Shown here: positions 45,870-56,998 of the stretch, piece after piece
How the letters are laid out: the number at the start of each line of letters is the position of its first letter
How positions within the stretch are numbered: the stretch's first letter is position 1
Assembly: GCA_049724395.1 (NCBI GenBank)
Contig: JAUGWO010000102.1
Span: forward strand, 124,001 to 188,000
DNA from: Spongospora subterranea f. sp. subterranea
Taxonomy: Eukaryota; Endomyxa: Phytomyxea; Phytomyxea; Plasmodiophorida
Direction: 5' to 3'
DNA: 64,000 nucleotides
Translations under genes and position numbers: made by a program
Notes under the pieces: model-generated
Seen by the model: only the letters and a program-made list of their open reading frames with translations
Database searches by the model: none
What the model was told of the DNA's origin: nothing

Positions 45870-48176
45870 AAAAAATATTGAAAGCTTGTGGGAAATATGG
45901 ACTAAAAAACAGGCAGTATAGAATTAAGAACAAATGTCTTCCATATTTCACACAATATACAATATTGGATTTCATTTACTGACGGTATAGCTCTGATACG
46001 ATCAATATGGGGATAGCAGTTAGAACACGATCCGTCCTGGACGATTTCTGTATGATAATGTGGCAAACGCAAAACCGGACGATTGACCTGTCAGTTGCTG
46101 CGCAAAAACCTTCCTCTATTCTGATCAACGACGAGTTCAGCGTCTGGAACTTGGCGCGAGGCAGCTCCGTCATTCCTCTGAATCTACTCCAGGTTGATCC
46201 ATTTACGGCTACAGCCTTCTTGATTTCGGGAACGACCTGTTCGGCAAACTAACGTGCTCTATTTCCGCTGAACTGTATAGTGGATGGGTATTGTGCCGAA
46301 ATCCGCTGCCATGTGTAACGCAACGTGGCGCTAGCCCCGAACAGTTGTAGGTTAGTACCGGTGGAGTGCCAACCAACAACATTGTCGTCGACCAATCTCC
46401 CTCTGAACCTGAAACCGGACCCGCTTCACGAAAACTGCAGACGTTGTCGTTCAGCTACCCTCCAGAAGGAACTATCTGCTATAGACACATGAAATAGACA
46501 GAAGGAACTATCTGCTATAGACACATGAAATAGATAATTTGATTGTGCTGATGTCCCGTACGGAGCTCGTTGACCTACAACATATCGCTCAACTCCGGAG
46601 GAAAACCAAACGGGATAAACGGTTCGAGGTGGATTTATCGCTCTTTGCCCCCTTCACATGCAACCCAGAGCACTGGATGCTGCTCTTGTCAAACAGCTTC
46701 TACTGGTATCAGTACGAGAGAGGAACAATGGCCGAAGAACATTGAAGTGTTGGTTTGATATCTTATGTTGGTATCTGATTGACCCATCTATACAGTCGAT
46801 AATCAGAGTATCGCCCTCACTGTTGAGTTAATCTCCAAATATATCAATGGTAAAAGATACAATATTTCTCGAAATCTGTTTAAGTGTCTGCATAGATGCC
46901 ATCACTCGTTCGTGTGCCGATGCTCTGGTCGGTTGCGATCAAAAAGTCATTGACGTTAGCAATCTTGAATCAATCATGACCCTTCTTACCTTAGACTATC
47001 GATGACAATTTTTTACAACGAATTAATATACGATAATAATTAAGCAGAGCGTCATTCTTCACCACGAAGATAAAACATTCGTGATGGCAGAATATCAAGA
47101 TGATACCACATTATTGATTCATTTATTTGTCTCGATTTCTAAAAACTGTTATTTTGAAAATGGCGCGGGCATCTTCATGTAGACAGACATTGGCATTGAA
47201 AAAAACATGAATTGATTGTAGTTTTCAAAGCAGCAGCTATTGGAACACAAATACATCAAGGCGGGACCACACATGAAATTCTCCAGATATTGATTACGCT
47301 GCAATCGCCTTCACTGTCAAGAAACTCGCATGTAATTTTTTGACACGATGTTTGCGTATTGTTTATCAGCAACCCCAATTTGAGCCGGGTTTCGACCTTC
47401 GTGAGACATCAGCTTTATCCTACTGATATGCGTTTACACTGAGTGCATAGAAGTGAAGAAGGTTCGAGAGGTTTTGTAACAGGATTTTTACGGCCAGCAT
47501 AAATAGGCAAGATATTCCTCATGGACCACATGAAGGAACACCACGAAGCGACAATCAGAACGAATTTCCTTCTAGATACATCGCCTCTAATGAAAACAGT
47601 TCAAGCGACTTCAAGTCAAGTCTGAGCTCTGGCCCTTCGTTATAGGAATTTTCAAGCTGTTCATAGCTGATTTATTACAGTCCTGAGATCAGTAGAAACT
47701 CCTTCCCCCTAATCGTCATGTTCTGGTTCATCCGAGACCTTCAATTCTCACGATGACGTACTGTAACAGAACTGAACGCTGCCAACGCACGCACTCTCCA
47801 TGGGAACAATATCCTCAACATTACGCTGCCACCTGGATCAAACGTGCCTATTGTAGGGTTGTTCAACGATAAACGCACGCATCGAGAAACAGCATTTCCC
47901 GAGTCACTAATCGACATCTCCATGACCCGAGGTCGACCTGATATCCCATTCAAGTTCCCCTTATCCAGTTCGTCCCTGGTCGATATAGTGTGTGCGTGTT
48001 CCCAGTGCCAGAACCGGTTAACGTGTGGTCTATGACTGGGCTATTTGTTACTGTGTTATTGCCTCTTTCAATTACGATTAGCGCCTTCCCATTTCACTCT
48101 CGAACAAATGAAATTGTTCTAGTCTATACCATACTGTATTCGATTTTTTTTTCCGGTTCCATATATCGATTATAAT
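45870..48176 (+). other. Scattered coding-like segments of one or more unknown genes
   Basis: Several plus-strand stretches look like exons but could not be joined: 46007-46249 (KPSSILINDEFSVWNLARGS), about 46356-46495 (ECQPTTLSSTNLPLNLKPDP), 46539-46745 (FAPFTCNPEHWMLLLSNSFY) and about 47775-48029 (NNILNITLPPGSNVPIVGLF). A hydrophobic stretch follows at about 48031-48090 (MTGLFVTVLLPLSITISAF). Together they could encode a secreted or membrane protein. From 46760 to 47740 I see no coding signal. Confidence 0.3.
46463..46534. repeat. Perfect 36-bp tandem duplication
   Basis: The 36-bp unit beginning CAGAAGGAACTATCTGCTAT occurs twice without a mismatch (46463-46498 and 46499-46534). The period is a multiple of three. 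The lack of any divergence points to a recent duplication. Confidence 0.95.
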
Positions 48177-48947
48177 ATGTTCGTGTTGAAGAATCGATGT
48201 AGCACTTATTTGCTGGGTGTTCAAAGACGATGTTTCAATGGAAAACGTGGAAGCAAGCCCACCGTCGTCGAAGGAAATGTGCCGCCATTCCCCATTGTTT
48301 TGAAATCTAACGGAGGTGATGGAACTGCCGAGTATGTTGAGCTAACCGCGATTACGCTGTTGATAAGTGTTACGACGATAGGGTTGAAGCTTTGATCGGC
48401 GATAAATTGTTAGACATTTTCCTATATCGCAGACTATTATCACATTTTAAAGGCCGAAGAAAATCAGGACAGATGGCTCAGGTCCGAGATCGTCTCGTTA
48501 GCAACAAAGCATTAGCTGCATGCGGCAGGCAATTCCTGGTACCGAAACATTTAACAGAGTTGCAGTGGGAAGAAGCGTCAATTCATCAGAAAGGTCGACC
48601 AGCGCTCTGCTCGATTGAATGCCAATATTTGAATATTGCCCGGTGGAATCTGAATAGGAACCGCTGTAGAAGCTGTTCTAGGTCGATTGTTCTTGCAGAT
48701 CACATTTGAGAAAGGTCCAAATGATGTGATGAAGGCTGAGTTGGCGAAAGTGGCATCCGACATATTGTCTGCAAGTGAGCGGTATTGCTGTAGTGAGATG
48801 GCGATTCGAGCAGCCAACGAATGCGTTCGGAGGAAAGCCGAATCTGTTGGACGGAAGATGGGGCGGCAAACAACATTGGATTGTGAAACTGAAACTGTAT
48901 TTCGCGCAAATGAAGCTGCCGTCAATGTGAATCCTGAAAGAAAATAA
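48177..48947 (+). CDS. Mitochondrial ribosomal protein with RNase III fold (mL44/mL57-like)
   Basis: Exon 1 starts with a basic mitochondrial-type leader (MFVLKNRCSTYLLGVQRRCF). After an intron (gtatgt to acgatag, with a GCTAACC branch-like site) the frame gives VEALIGDKLLDIFLYRRLL and VRDRLVSNKALAACGRQF, the RNase III signature and its RLVSN helix. A second intron of about 65 nt leads to GTAVEAVLGRLFLQ, the usual A-D-x-V-E-A-x-x-G helix. The Asp three residues before that Glu is Thr here, so catalysis is probably lost, as in the ribosomal family members. No double-stranded-RNA domain is obvious in the basic tail. Stop at 48945-48947. Whether it is mL44 or mL57 is unresolved. Confidence 0.7.
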
Positions 48948-49052
48948 AATGACGCTATTTACGACGATCACGGTTCAGTCCTCCAGAACCATCTTAACAA
49001 GCGCGCTATAATTGAATAGCCCGCGTGAATCAGATTCTTCCTGCATGAATTT

Positions 49053-49719
49053 CTAAGCCCGGCTGGTGGCGACGATTGATTTCAATCTACCCACATGCAT
49101 TCGTTGAACTAGCTGTCGTGCTTTCTCGGGAGTACATACTTCGGTACCGTACGTCATCAACGCCTAATAGTGCAACTCGGAATGCTGGCTAGAGTTATTC
49201 TTCCTCGAAACCATACCGATTCGATTGTCTCAACTTTCACAAACCCTTCTGGATTCGACTCCTGAAATACCCGAAATGCTTTCCTAACGTCATTGGGATC
49301 TTGTTGGATATTGACTTTTCTCGACATCACGGCAACGAATTCCTGGGAATAGTTGCCATAAGCTGATCGGCGATCGATTTGTCCAGGAGTGATTGCACCT
49401 CGAACTGAATCTCTCCGTCGCTGTTCTCGTCGATCTCTTTGATCATCTTATCTAGCTCTTCCTGGAAGCACACAGTGTATTGGCAACGTGCACACATCAA
49501 GCAAAAGGGGATAATTCACGCTTGTGACACGCATGCCAAGAGTCGATAGAAGCTGTTCTAGCTCGGCCTGGCTAATGCTGCCGCCATTATCGACGTCAAC
49601 TAACTGTTGAAAGTCAAGCCAATACCGATACAGATTACAAAAGGGGGTCACGTCACGTTGAAAATCTGTTGCAATTGCTCATATTCTTCGGACGACATGG
49701 CAGGAGATTTGTCAACCAT
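49053..49719 (-). CDS. Calmodulin-like EF-hand protein
   Basis: Exon 1 gives SSEEYEQLQQIFN. A phase-0 intron of about 55 nt joins it to LVDVDNGGSISQAELEQLL, the first EF-hand loop (D-V-D-N-G-G-S-I-S-x-x-E). The next exon carries EIDENSDGEIQFEEFVAVM, a complete second loop after splicing. The C-terminal half (VFQESNPEGFVKVETIES and GTEVCTPEKARQLV) keeps the EF-hand layout but lacks the acidic ligands. So only the N-terminal lobe is predicted to bind calcium, a pattern seen in calmodulin-like light chains. Five exons have introns of about 50-65 nt. The start is ATG 49719 and the stop 49053-49055. A small plus-strand gene starts 57 bp away. Confidence 0.82.
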
Positions 49720-49775
49720 CCTTGCTGTAGCTACCAAAAACAAAATTGATCGACTTGGTACAATTAGGCTCGATT

Positions 49776-50006
49776 ATGTGGCGAAGGTCATACCTGAAGT
49801 AGCTGTACATTATCCTCTCACCTCTGATTGCAAGGGCGTTGGCCATTCGAATAACGACCGATCGTGAGGCGCATTGGGACCAACTTTGTCGTGTTGATAT
49901 TTGCATTAGTAGTTCAAATGATTGGGAGTCCTTCATACACGCTGTTGACAAAGCTAAACACCATTATAAGAGCGTGTTTGTATTAGGTAAACATCGATTT
50001 GACTAA
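49776..50006 (+). CDS. Small hypothetical protein, divergent from the EF-hand gene
   Basis: ATG 49776 gives MWRR. A 45-nt intron (gtcata to tgcaag) then joins to ALAIRITTDREAHWDQLCRV, ending SVFVLGKHRFD. An alternative last intron (gtaaac to caaaacag) would replace the end with DTKVSMRGS. The basic start followed by a compact helical body of about 60 residues would fit a small mitochondrial protein. I do not recognise it. It shares a 56-bp divergent promoter with the calmodulin-like gene. Confidence 0.45.
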
Positions 50007-50860
50007 GTGCTACTATAGAATAACTTCCAAAACAGATACAAAAGTTAGCATGCGTGGTAGCTGAAGGTTTAAAACTGTCCTGTTTATCCAAGGTGGTCAT
50101 AGGTGATCAAAACTGATGTTCATTTGTGAGATGCCAAAACCATGAGCAGAAGAATGAAATGCAGTTCATGCAAGGATAGCTTGCTGCTACTGGAAATGGC
50201 AGTCAAGCTGATTTTTGTGGCGACATGGAATGTCATCAGGCTTTTTCAGCGAACCGGCAAGTGGGGCTGCTTGTAATCCAGGATACGCCAATATGTTGGG
50301 CTTTATCGCGCCCTTCTGGGATAACCTGTGTCGACGTCTTTACGGCGTCCCGGATTACAGACAACCTCACTTGCCGGTTCTTCGAAGAAGCCTAATGGCA
50401 TTCCAAGATCGGCACCGGGACCGCTTTTCCGTCGTCACACAATGATCAGCTTGACTGCGATTTCCCGTGCGGGCTATTGTTGACTCCTACACGAGCAGCG
50501 AGGCGACCAATGCAGTTTACGAATATCTGATTATGGATACCATCGACGCTGTTAGGGAAAATCGTGATCAGGAGAACCTGGCCAAGGCAGGGAAAGTTCC
50601 CCCCTCCTGACGTATATCACGATGAGTATTCCGAGATCCACGACCGCAGTTAGAGATTGATCACCCTCATCACCGATCCGATTCCGAAAGACCGTCACGC
50701 ACTTTATTTAACTACTGCGTAATTCGTGTGGTGACTGACCCCGGAGACTTGCTTACCACTACATTATTAGAAAGCGTTCATAGCAAACACTGATATCAGC
50801 TTCCTTTCTCAAATCCATTACCCTGAATAAGCCTTAACAAGTTAATCGACGACGGTCGCT
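50007..50860. other. Spacer upstream of eIF4G, with an inverted repeat
   Basis: Apart from the inverted repeat at 50227-50404 there is no recognised gene. A plus-strand frame (50215-50445) spans the repeat and its loop and is probably incidental. The eIF4G promoter and 5' UTR should lie in the last part. Confidence 0.4.
50227..50404. repeat. Inverted repeat, about 55-bp arms with 67-bp loop
   Basis: GGAATGTCATCAGGCTTTTT (50227 onward, through GAACCGGCAAGTGGGGCTGC to 50281) matches the reverse complement of 50349-50404 with roughly one mismatch in five. It can fold into a long imperfect hairpin. Confidence 0.8.
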
Positions 50861-53800
50861 ATGCCGGACCAACAAGGCAGGATGCCGTCCACCGGATCCG
50901 AAACTTTGCGTCCCAATGCTGCGACGTTTCAGCCGAAACTGCGCGCCACAGCGGCCACTTTTGTGCCCAGCGCCACAGCGGCCGCTTTTGTGCCCAGCCA
51001 CCAGTTTCAATTCTCAACCCAGATGCCAGTACCAATGATTCCTGTTCACCAGCAATATTATCGTCCTGTTTCTGAAAAACCAGAATCAGCGAATATTTAC
51101 TACTCCATCCCTGAAATTCAGAATGCTCATTATCCCTCAGTAATGCAACAAATCAATCCGATTTCTCCCAGACATCAACCCAAGTTTCATCCGAATTTTC
51201 ATGGGCAGCCCGCGCACTCTGTTTCCCAGACCATGTCACCGCGCGTCGATCCAGGTAAATCTACGCGTGCACCATGGAACATGGATGCGTCAGAGTTTTC
51301 ATTGTCTAAAGAAAAGCGTCACATTTCCGTCGAAACCATTTCCGACGCTGTAGAACCCGTCCATGACCGGGCAGAAGAGGCGTTATCCGCTGACATCAAT
51401 GAAGCTACTCCCTTGGAGCCTGTTCAGGCTGTGATGCCTAAAACAGCACCTATTGACGCTGCTGTTGCTGCTGACGATGTTGTTGCCGAAGTTGCTACTC
51501 CTGCGATTTGCGAAACCGACATTCCTGCTGATCACAAAGCAGTGCAAGTTCCGGTCCGGCCTGACTCCGATGTCAGTGCATCAAATGATGGTATTGAGCA
51601 GCCAGGACCTCTAGAACACGTCATCGCACACAAATCTGCTCCTCCTCAGGAGGAGGCGGTATGTACTTCAACAGGTGGAGACCCCATCGCTGCCGTGAGC
51701 TTACCGTGTGCTGAAGGCGATATCAAACCTATCCAATCTACCGAAGAGAGCGACTCCAGTGATGCGACTCATCAGCGTTTTACTGTGGAGCAGATTTTGG
51801 AGCTTCAAGATCAATTCGACACTGTTAAAACTGAAGCCAATGCAGTTGAAATCACGGCAGCAGCGAAATATTCTGTGGACGATTTAATATCGTTCCAGGA
51901 TAAATTCACATCTGCTCCCAAATTCACGTCAGGGATGATAGATTGCATTAAGGGTATGACAAGGTCGGCGACGATTATTCGAGACAGCCGTTCTTCGTCG
52001 GATCGAAAGGGGTATCAAAGTTCTCAGCAGCAATCCCAGCGAGCACCGCGTCAGTATAACGCCGCTCAGTCAAGGTCAAGAGAAGCTTCCAGAACTCGGG
52101 AGTTCTCACGTGCCCAGTTTGGAAACCTTCAAGGAACAGTAAAAACCTTGGATGACGGACGTGATGGACGCGATGGGCGCGATGGAAAACGTCGAGGTCA
52201 TTTCGGTTATGACGGCCCGGTTCGGGCAGTTGAGCCATATGTTGAACCTCTAGCCAAGACAGAAAATCGGTATGTGGTGAAGAAGGATGTTGAAGGTGAA
52301 GAATATGTAAGTCGTTTTTTCTGTCACGTTGAGCATCTATTTATCATTTTTTTTTGACAGGCCTTAAGACAAGTTCAAAGCGTTCTTAACAAGTTAACGC
52401 CCGAAAAATTCGAACGGCTCGTCACCCAGCTGGTTGACCTTATTGTTGGCCATCTTGATCATCTCGAGAAGATTATTGAGCTAGTATTTGACAAGGCGGT
52501 TAACGAATTTGCGTTCGCCAATATGTATATTTTTCATCAGTTTTGCCCCAAAATATTCATCTCGGTTGCAGGTACGGTGATTTATGCAAACTTCTCCACC
52601 AGAGACTTGTTGCACAAGGAACGGAGGTCAGTAGGTTCAGGGAAATTTTATTGAGGCGTTGTCAGGTATCTCCCGTCGATCCGCTTTAACTCTGGTGCTG
52701 TAAAATTTATTTATTTATTTTAGAACGAATTTACCGCTCGTGCGGAAGAGCCAATCAAAATTTCCCAACTTGAAGATCAAGAAGAGCGTGATTTGGCAAT
52801 TTTTCTTTCACGTCGGCGAGCCCGGGGATTGGTCACATTCATTGGCCACGTGTACAACCGTGATTTGATCGGCTACAACGTAATCATGCAGTGTCTTTCT
52901 GGAACTGCTCCCGTTACCTCAGGCGAATCTGTCCGGAATATTGATTGGGATATCGAGGACACTTGTTCGATGTGGCAGGTCGTTGGGAAGAAATTTTCAG
53001 CGGTCAAACTTGAGTGTGTTCAACAAGTCGTCAACGTCTCCTTTGTTATCTTTCAGGTATCTTCGTAGTCGTTTACCTATGACTGCTGTTCAATTGTCGC
53101 CTCGCAGAAAATTATTGACGCTCGTCAAGTCAATAGCCGGATGATGTTCATGTTACAGGACCTTGTTGACTTGAGATCTAACCGCTGGGAGCCGCGCAGG
53201 GAAGTCGTCGTTGCATCTAAGATCGCCGAAGTTCACAAAAAGGTTCATTCATTCATTGCTCACTTGTGCAATGGCTAACTGGTTTACTTTGTAGGCTGCT
53301 GCTGAGGCATTGAAAAAAGAGAAGGTTGCGCAAAGGGCTAACGAACAACGGAAGATTGAGGAACGTGAATCGAGGTATTATCGTCGCGGTCCGGTAGTCG
53401 GCAGGAGTGCAAAATATCCGAGTAATGAACCGAAAGCGCGAGCGGTAGCCTCAGCTGATGGTTGGCATACCACAAAGCGTGGCTCCCGCAATGTACCTTC
53501 CGATTCTTCAGTACATCGGGCTGTTGATCCTTTGGCTCAATCTGGACGTCCATCCAGAGTTGCTGGTGAACTTTCAGATAACAAGGCAAATGCCAACAAT
53601 TTTGCGCTACTCAACGATGAGCATGATGAAGACGATGTCGTATCTGCTGAGAACTCGCTTGAAGACGGTGGTCAGTGCACTTCCGAAAACTCTTCAGAAA
53701 ACGAACTTGAATTGGAAACGAGTGCGTTCAATGAAGAACTATGCGATTTTGATGAAGAGGTACGAGGTTCATTTCTCACAGGATCTTCATTTTTTTAACG

Positions 53801-54373
53801 TTGATACCTATGCAGCTTTTCCGAAGTAATATCAAAGGGATGGTTAAAGAATTTTCCTCAAACCTTAATTACGAAGAACTAGTGCAATCTACAAATGACC
53901 TTGGGCATGAGTCAATGCATCACCTTATAGTCTACGAAGCCGTTGCCATGGCTTTCGAAGGCAAGGCCGCGGAGCGTGAAAATCTGCCGACGCTTTTGGG
54001 CAAGATTGTTGAACAGTCTCTTCTGACGTCACCTCAGATAATCGCCGGTTTAGCTGAATATATCGAATTTCTAGAGGACCTCGAGATCGATATTCCGATG
54101 GTCAGGACATATTTGGCCGACCTTATTGCTGAACTGATTATTATGAGAGCGTTGACTATGTCGTACCTACAAGACATTGCCGGTGTAAAGGGAGTTTCCA
54201 TCAAAACTCTTCAAACAATTATGGGGAAGGATAAAGAGGAATTGCTGGGTCTAGTCAAAGAATCCAAATTGGATCTTAGCGCGATTTTATTGCCCAAGGG
54301 TGAAGGATCTTCTGAAGATGCCAGATCGTTGTTATCTTCGGCAGGCCTCAATGTTCTTGCTCAGTGTCTGTGA
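50861..54373 (+). CDS. EIF4G: Translation initiation factor eIF4G
   Basis: eIF4G bridges the cap-binding eIF4E, the helicase eIF4A and the ribosome. The first exon is a long disordered part with AATFVPSATAAAFVPS repeats. Two eIF4E-binding-like motifs follow at residues 307-313 (FTVEQIL) and 337-343 (YSVDDLI). The second exon begins the MIF4G domain: LRQVQSVLNKLTPEKFERLV, then GYNVIMQCL and FMLQDLVDLRSNRWEPRR. A basic linker leads to an MA3 domain (LFRSNIKGMVKEFSSNLNYE; FLEDLEIDIPMVRTYLADLI). Seven exons have introns of about 45-105 nt. The start is ATG 50861 and the stop 54371-54373. No C-terminal W2/MNK-binding domain is present. Confidence 0.93.
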
Positions 54374-55597
54374 TCAATCTATACCATTTAGCCATACATT
54401 TTGATAAAACTTTCATCGTTAGCCGGTACAGTGTTTTCCCAACAGAGTCTCCTGATGGGATCGCGAAATCAAATCTGGAGCCACCAAATTCGGAATGACT
54501 GACGTTGGCAAAAGGTTTTCTTTTCTACTAGGAAAGTACTACGTTATGTTATAGAAAATGCATATAAGCGATATCAGGTGCCCTGGCGTCCTGAGTCAAT
54601 ACATGCACCGTGGTCACGAATGGCTGCTCGACTGGTATGGGAGTACACATGTCGTCAAGGCGATCTCAAGCTCTGTGGCCAAATTACATGCGCCCCAGCA
54701 AGGAGTACAGTAATCAGTCTGTTAAGAGATCTTGTGACAATGGCTGAACCTTAGGTGCTTAACACCCTAAACGCTGATGCATACTACTGTTTAGGGTCTT
54801 AACAAAAGTACATGTTTTTGAAAAGTTGATGAAAAATAAGATCAAGTCATGTTGTTGTCAAGTTGGTGTCTCGGGACGGCCTGTAGGTCAATTTGGAATG
54901 GGTTGCGTTCGGTGTTTATGAGGTTGTCGCGCAATGTTAATTCCAAAACCTCAAGGAATACGATTCTCCTCTCGTAACAGGAAATTCATCAATCGATTTA
55001 CATTCAGAGAGTGATTAATCTGATTGAGCTCCTGTTTCGAGTCCGATAATTCGGTGTTCTCTGAAGGCGACTACGATCCTTTCAAAGAAGGAGATCTAGT
55101 ACAGATTATCGCAGCGGCGATTGTCATGGGTGTTATTACAGTAGGGCGTGCCACCCTACACGGTCAACCAGTGCCATCGGATTCCATTATTGTTTTAATT
55201 CAGGAAATCCAAGCCGGTGACTCACTGGGCAATGATTAGTTTGGAGAACCTGTTGGTCTGGGAGCTTATATCTCAGTTTCTACCAGCTGTTTATTGAAAA
55301 GCGAATATAAATTTGAAACCATTTTCTCATCTGTTTGATACAACATGCAATTATTAGTTAAAAAAAGTCTGCTTATCAAGACCCTGAAACCCTGAAATGG
55401 TTTAGGACCCCAAACCCTGGTAAAAATTAGACGGAATTACTGTATTCTACAGTCCAACAGCAATGGTATATTTCAACTGGAGTAGCCATGCTCACAGACA
55501 GGGGTCCATACGTTACTTACTGTACTCTCGAGGATGTCACTCTACCGATAACCAACACTGTTATAGAGAGGTGTATTGAGCTGTTTGTCAGGGCACA
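54374..55597. other. Spacer between eIF4G and CSTPP1
   Basis: A plus-strand frame at about 55030-55239 (DPFKEGDLVQIIAAAIVMGV) has protein-like composition but no ATG and no known motif. The rest shows no coding signal, RNA gene or clear repeat. Confidence 0.35.
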
Positions 55598-56626
55598 ATG
55601 TCCATGACCCTTTTCAATCCAGCATATCGCCGGGCGCAACAGGACCGTCGCTTCAGCATGACCCCCGAGCAATACCTGACCAAGCATAACATCCCAGAGT
55701 ATCTGGCGGATGCGGTCAGGCTATTAGCTGAATCAAACGACGCTGATCCTTTAGGGTTCCTTTCAGCTTAGTTAGTCTTATTAACGTCTGCGTCCCAGAA
55801 AAAAATTCAATAATCGAAAAGTTTTGCAAATATTCTCTCAGGAGAGAACGTAATTTTTCGCGATTTCGCTTATATCCAGATGACGGCAAGAAATCGGCGT
55901 TCCTTCATACGCCATGTCTGTGATACATACCAAAACTTTGACCAATCGGAAGGTATCGGTTATTAGTTATTTTGGCTCATCTGGCTGATTGTTGCTATGC
56001 TAGAGATCACACCAGAATCATTGCATCAGTTATTTTGTTTGATCTGTCCTGATTTCCCATTCGAATATGTTTCGTGCGGCCATCATATTTGCTCTCTGAG
56101 CCAAACTTCCTGCAGCGATTCATATCCTAATAAGGGGGGTGGTCTCCCGTTCTCCCAGCTTCTGCATTATTCGTCGTTATTCTTGTTCTTCTCCGACTTT
56201 CTGCGAATTTGTGCCAAAGAATTTGTCAGCGCCAATGGCGAAACATCCGAAGTTGATTGTACAGTCATTTATGGAAGTATATTGGAAGCTTCTAAGAAGT
56301 TCGACAGCTTGATCGTTCCGGATCAAGCCGTCCTGACTGACATACTCTGCAGAAATGCCGGTAATTCGACTGAGCTATTGCCCGGATTGAACTGATGGAC
56401 TTGTTAAAACATATTAGATGAACTTCCTCAGCTAATGTCGTTCGATGATTTCGTGAAAGCGCTTTTCAACCACAAAGATATTGCAAACGCTTTGGTGGAA
56501 CCGAGATCGTATGCGGAACTGAGAGAAAGCATAGAGCGACTGTTAAAGAGTCTCTCTCTAGATAAGAACTTGACTCAAGCTCGATCGAAAAGGAAAGTGC
56601 GCCGAAACGACAAAAGGACAAATTGA
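55598..56626 (+). CDS. CSTPP1: CSTPP1 (C11orf49) homologue, tubulin polyglutamylase regulator
   Basis: In animals CSTPP1 acts at centriolar satellites with the tubulin polyglutamylase complex. Exon 1 gives EQYLTKHNIPEYLADAVRLL, matching the family start. Later exons give VIFRDFAYIQMTARNRRSFI, LHQLFCLICPDFPFE, FFSDFL and FDDFVKALFNHKDIANAL, collinear with the human protein and its LLQLLCPDFPLEL and SFSDFLFAF landmarks. Introns of about 45-100 nt separate them; one acceptor in the third segment is uncertain. The join near 55820-55845 needs either an unusual splice or one extra base. The start is ATG 55598; stop at 56624-56626. The first exon is a RIIa/Dpy-30-like helical pair. Confidence 0.75.
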
Positions 56627-56631
56627 TACAG

Positions 56632-56998
56632 TTAAGAATCAGATTGTAACAAAGACATCGGCTCGGCGGTTTCCGTTTTTGTTCTCAAAGTGCCAGTTTG
56701 AGCCCATTTTCTTTTACCAGAACGTCCTAACCATTCGAACATATCACTCCTGTTTACGTCTCTAGCACTCTAAAACATGATTCATCTGTATACAGATCAA
56801 TTTTGCTGACCGATAGCGACCATGAGTTTGTTGTTCAAAGCTCGTCGGCGGTAAATATCATTTATTGCGGCCGCCTAATGTGGTTCAAAGCGATGTTAGA
56901 TGTTACTCACGCTCACTTCATATTTCACTCAATCAAGTTATATGAACCGAGTCATTCCAATACTGTTCACACCACGATTGTGGCAATTCTACCCTCAT
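56632..56998 (-). CDS. Possible small unknown gene convergent with CSTPP1
   Basis: The last exon (56632-56769) reads SARDVNRSDMFEWLGRSGKR, then KWAQTGTLRTKTE, and ends 6 bp from the CSTPP1 stop. Its acceptor (catgttttag) is good. A first exon may begin at ATG 56998 (MRVELPQSWCEQYWNDS). I could not settle the middle exon. No family is recognised. Confidence 0.35.

Noticed and set aside
54770-55430. Scattered CCCTAAA/CCCTGAAA pieces resembling telomeric repeats
   Set aside because: They are isolated, not tandem, and surrounded by ordinary genes.
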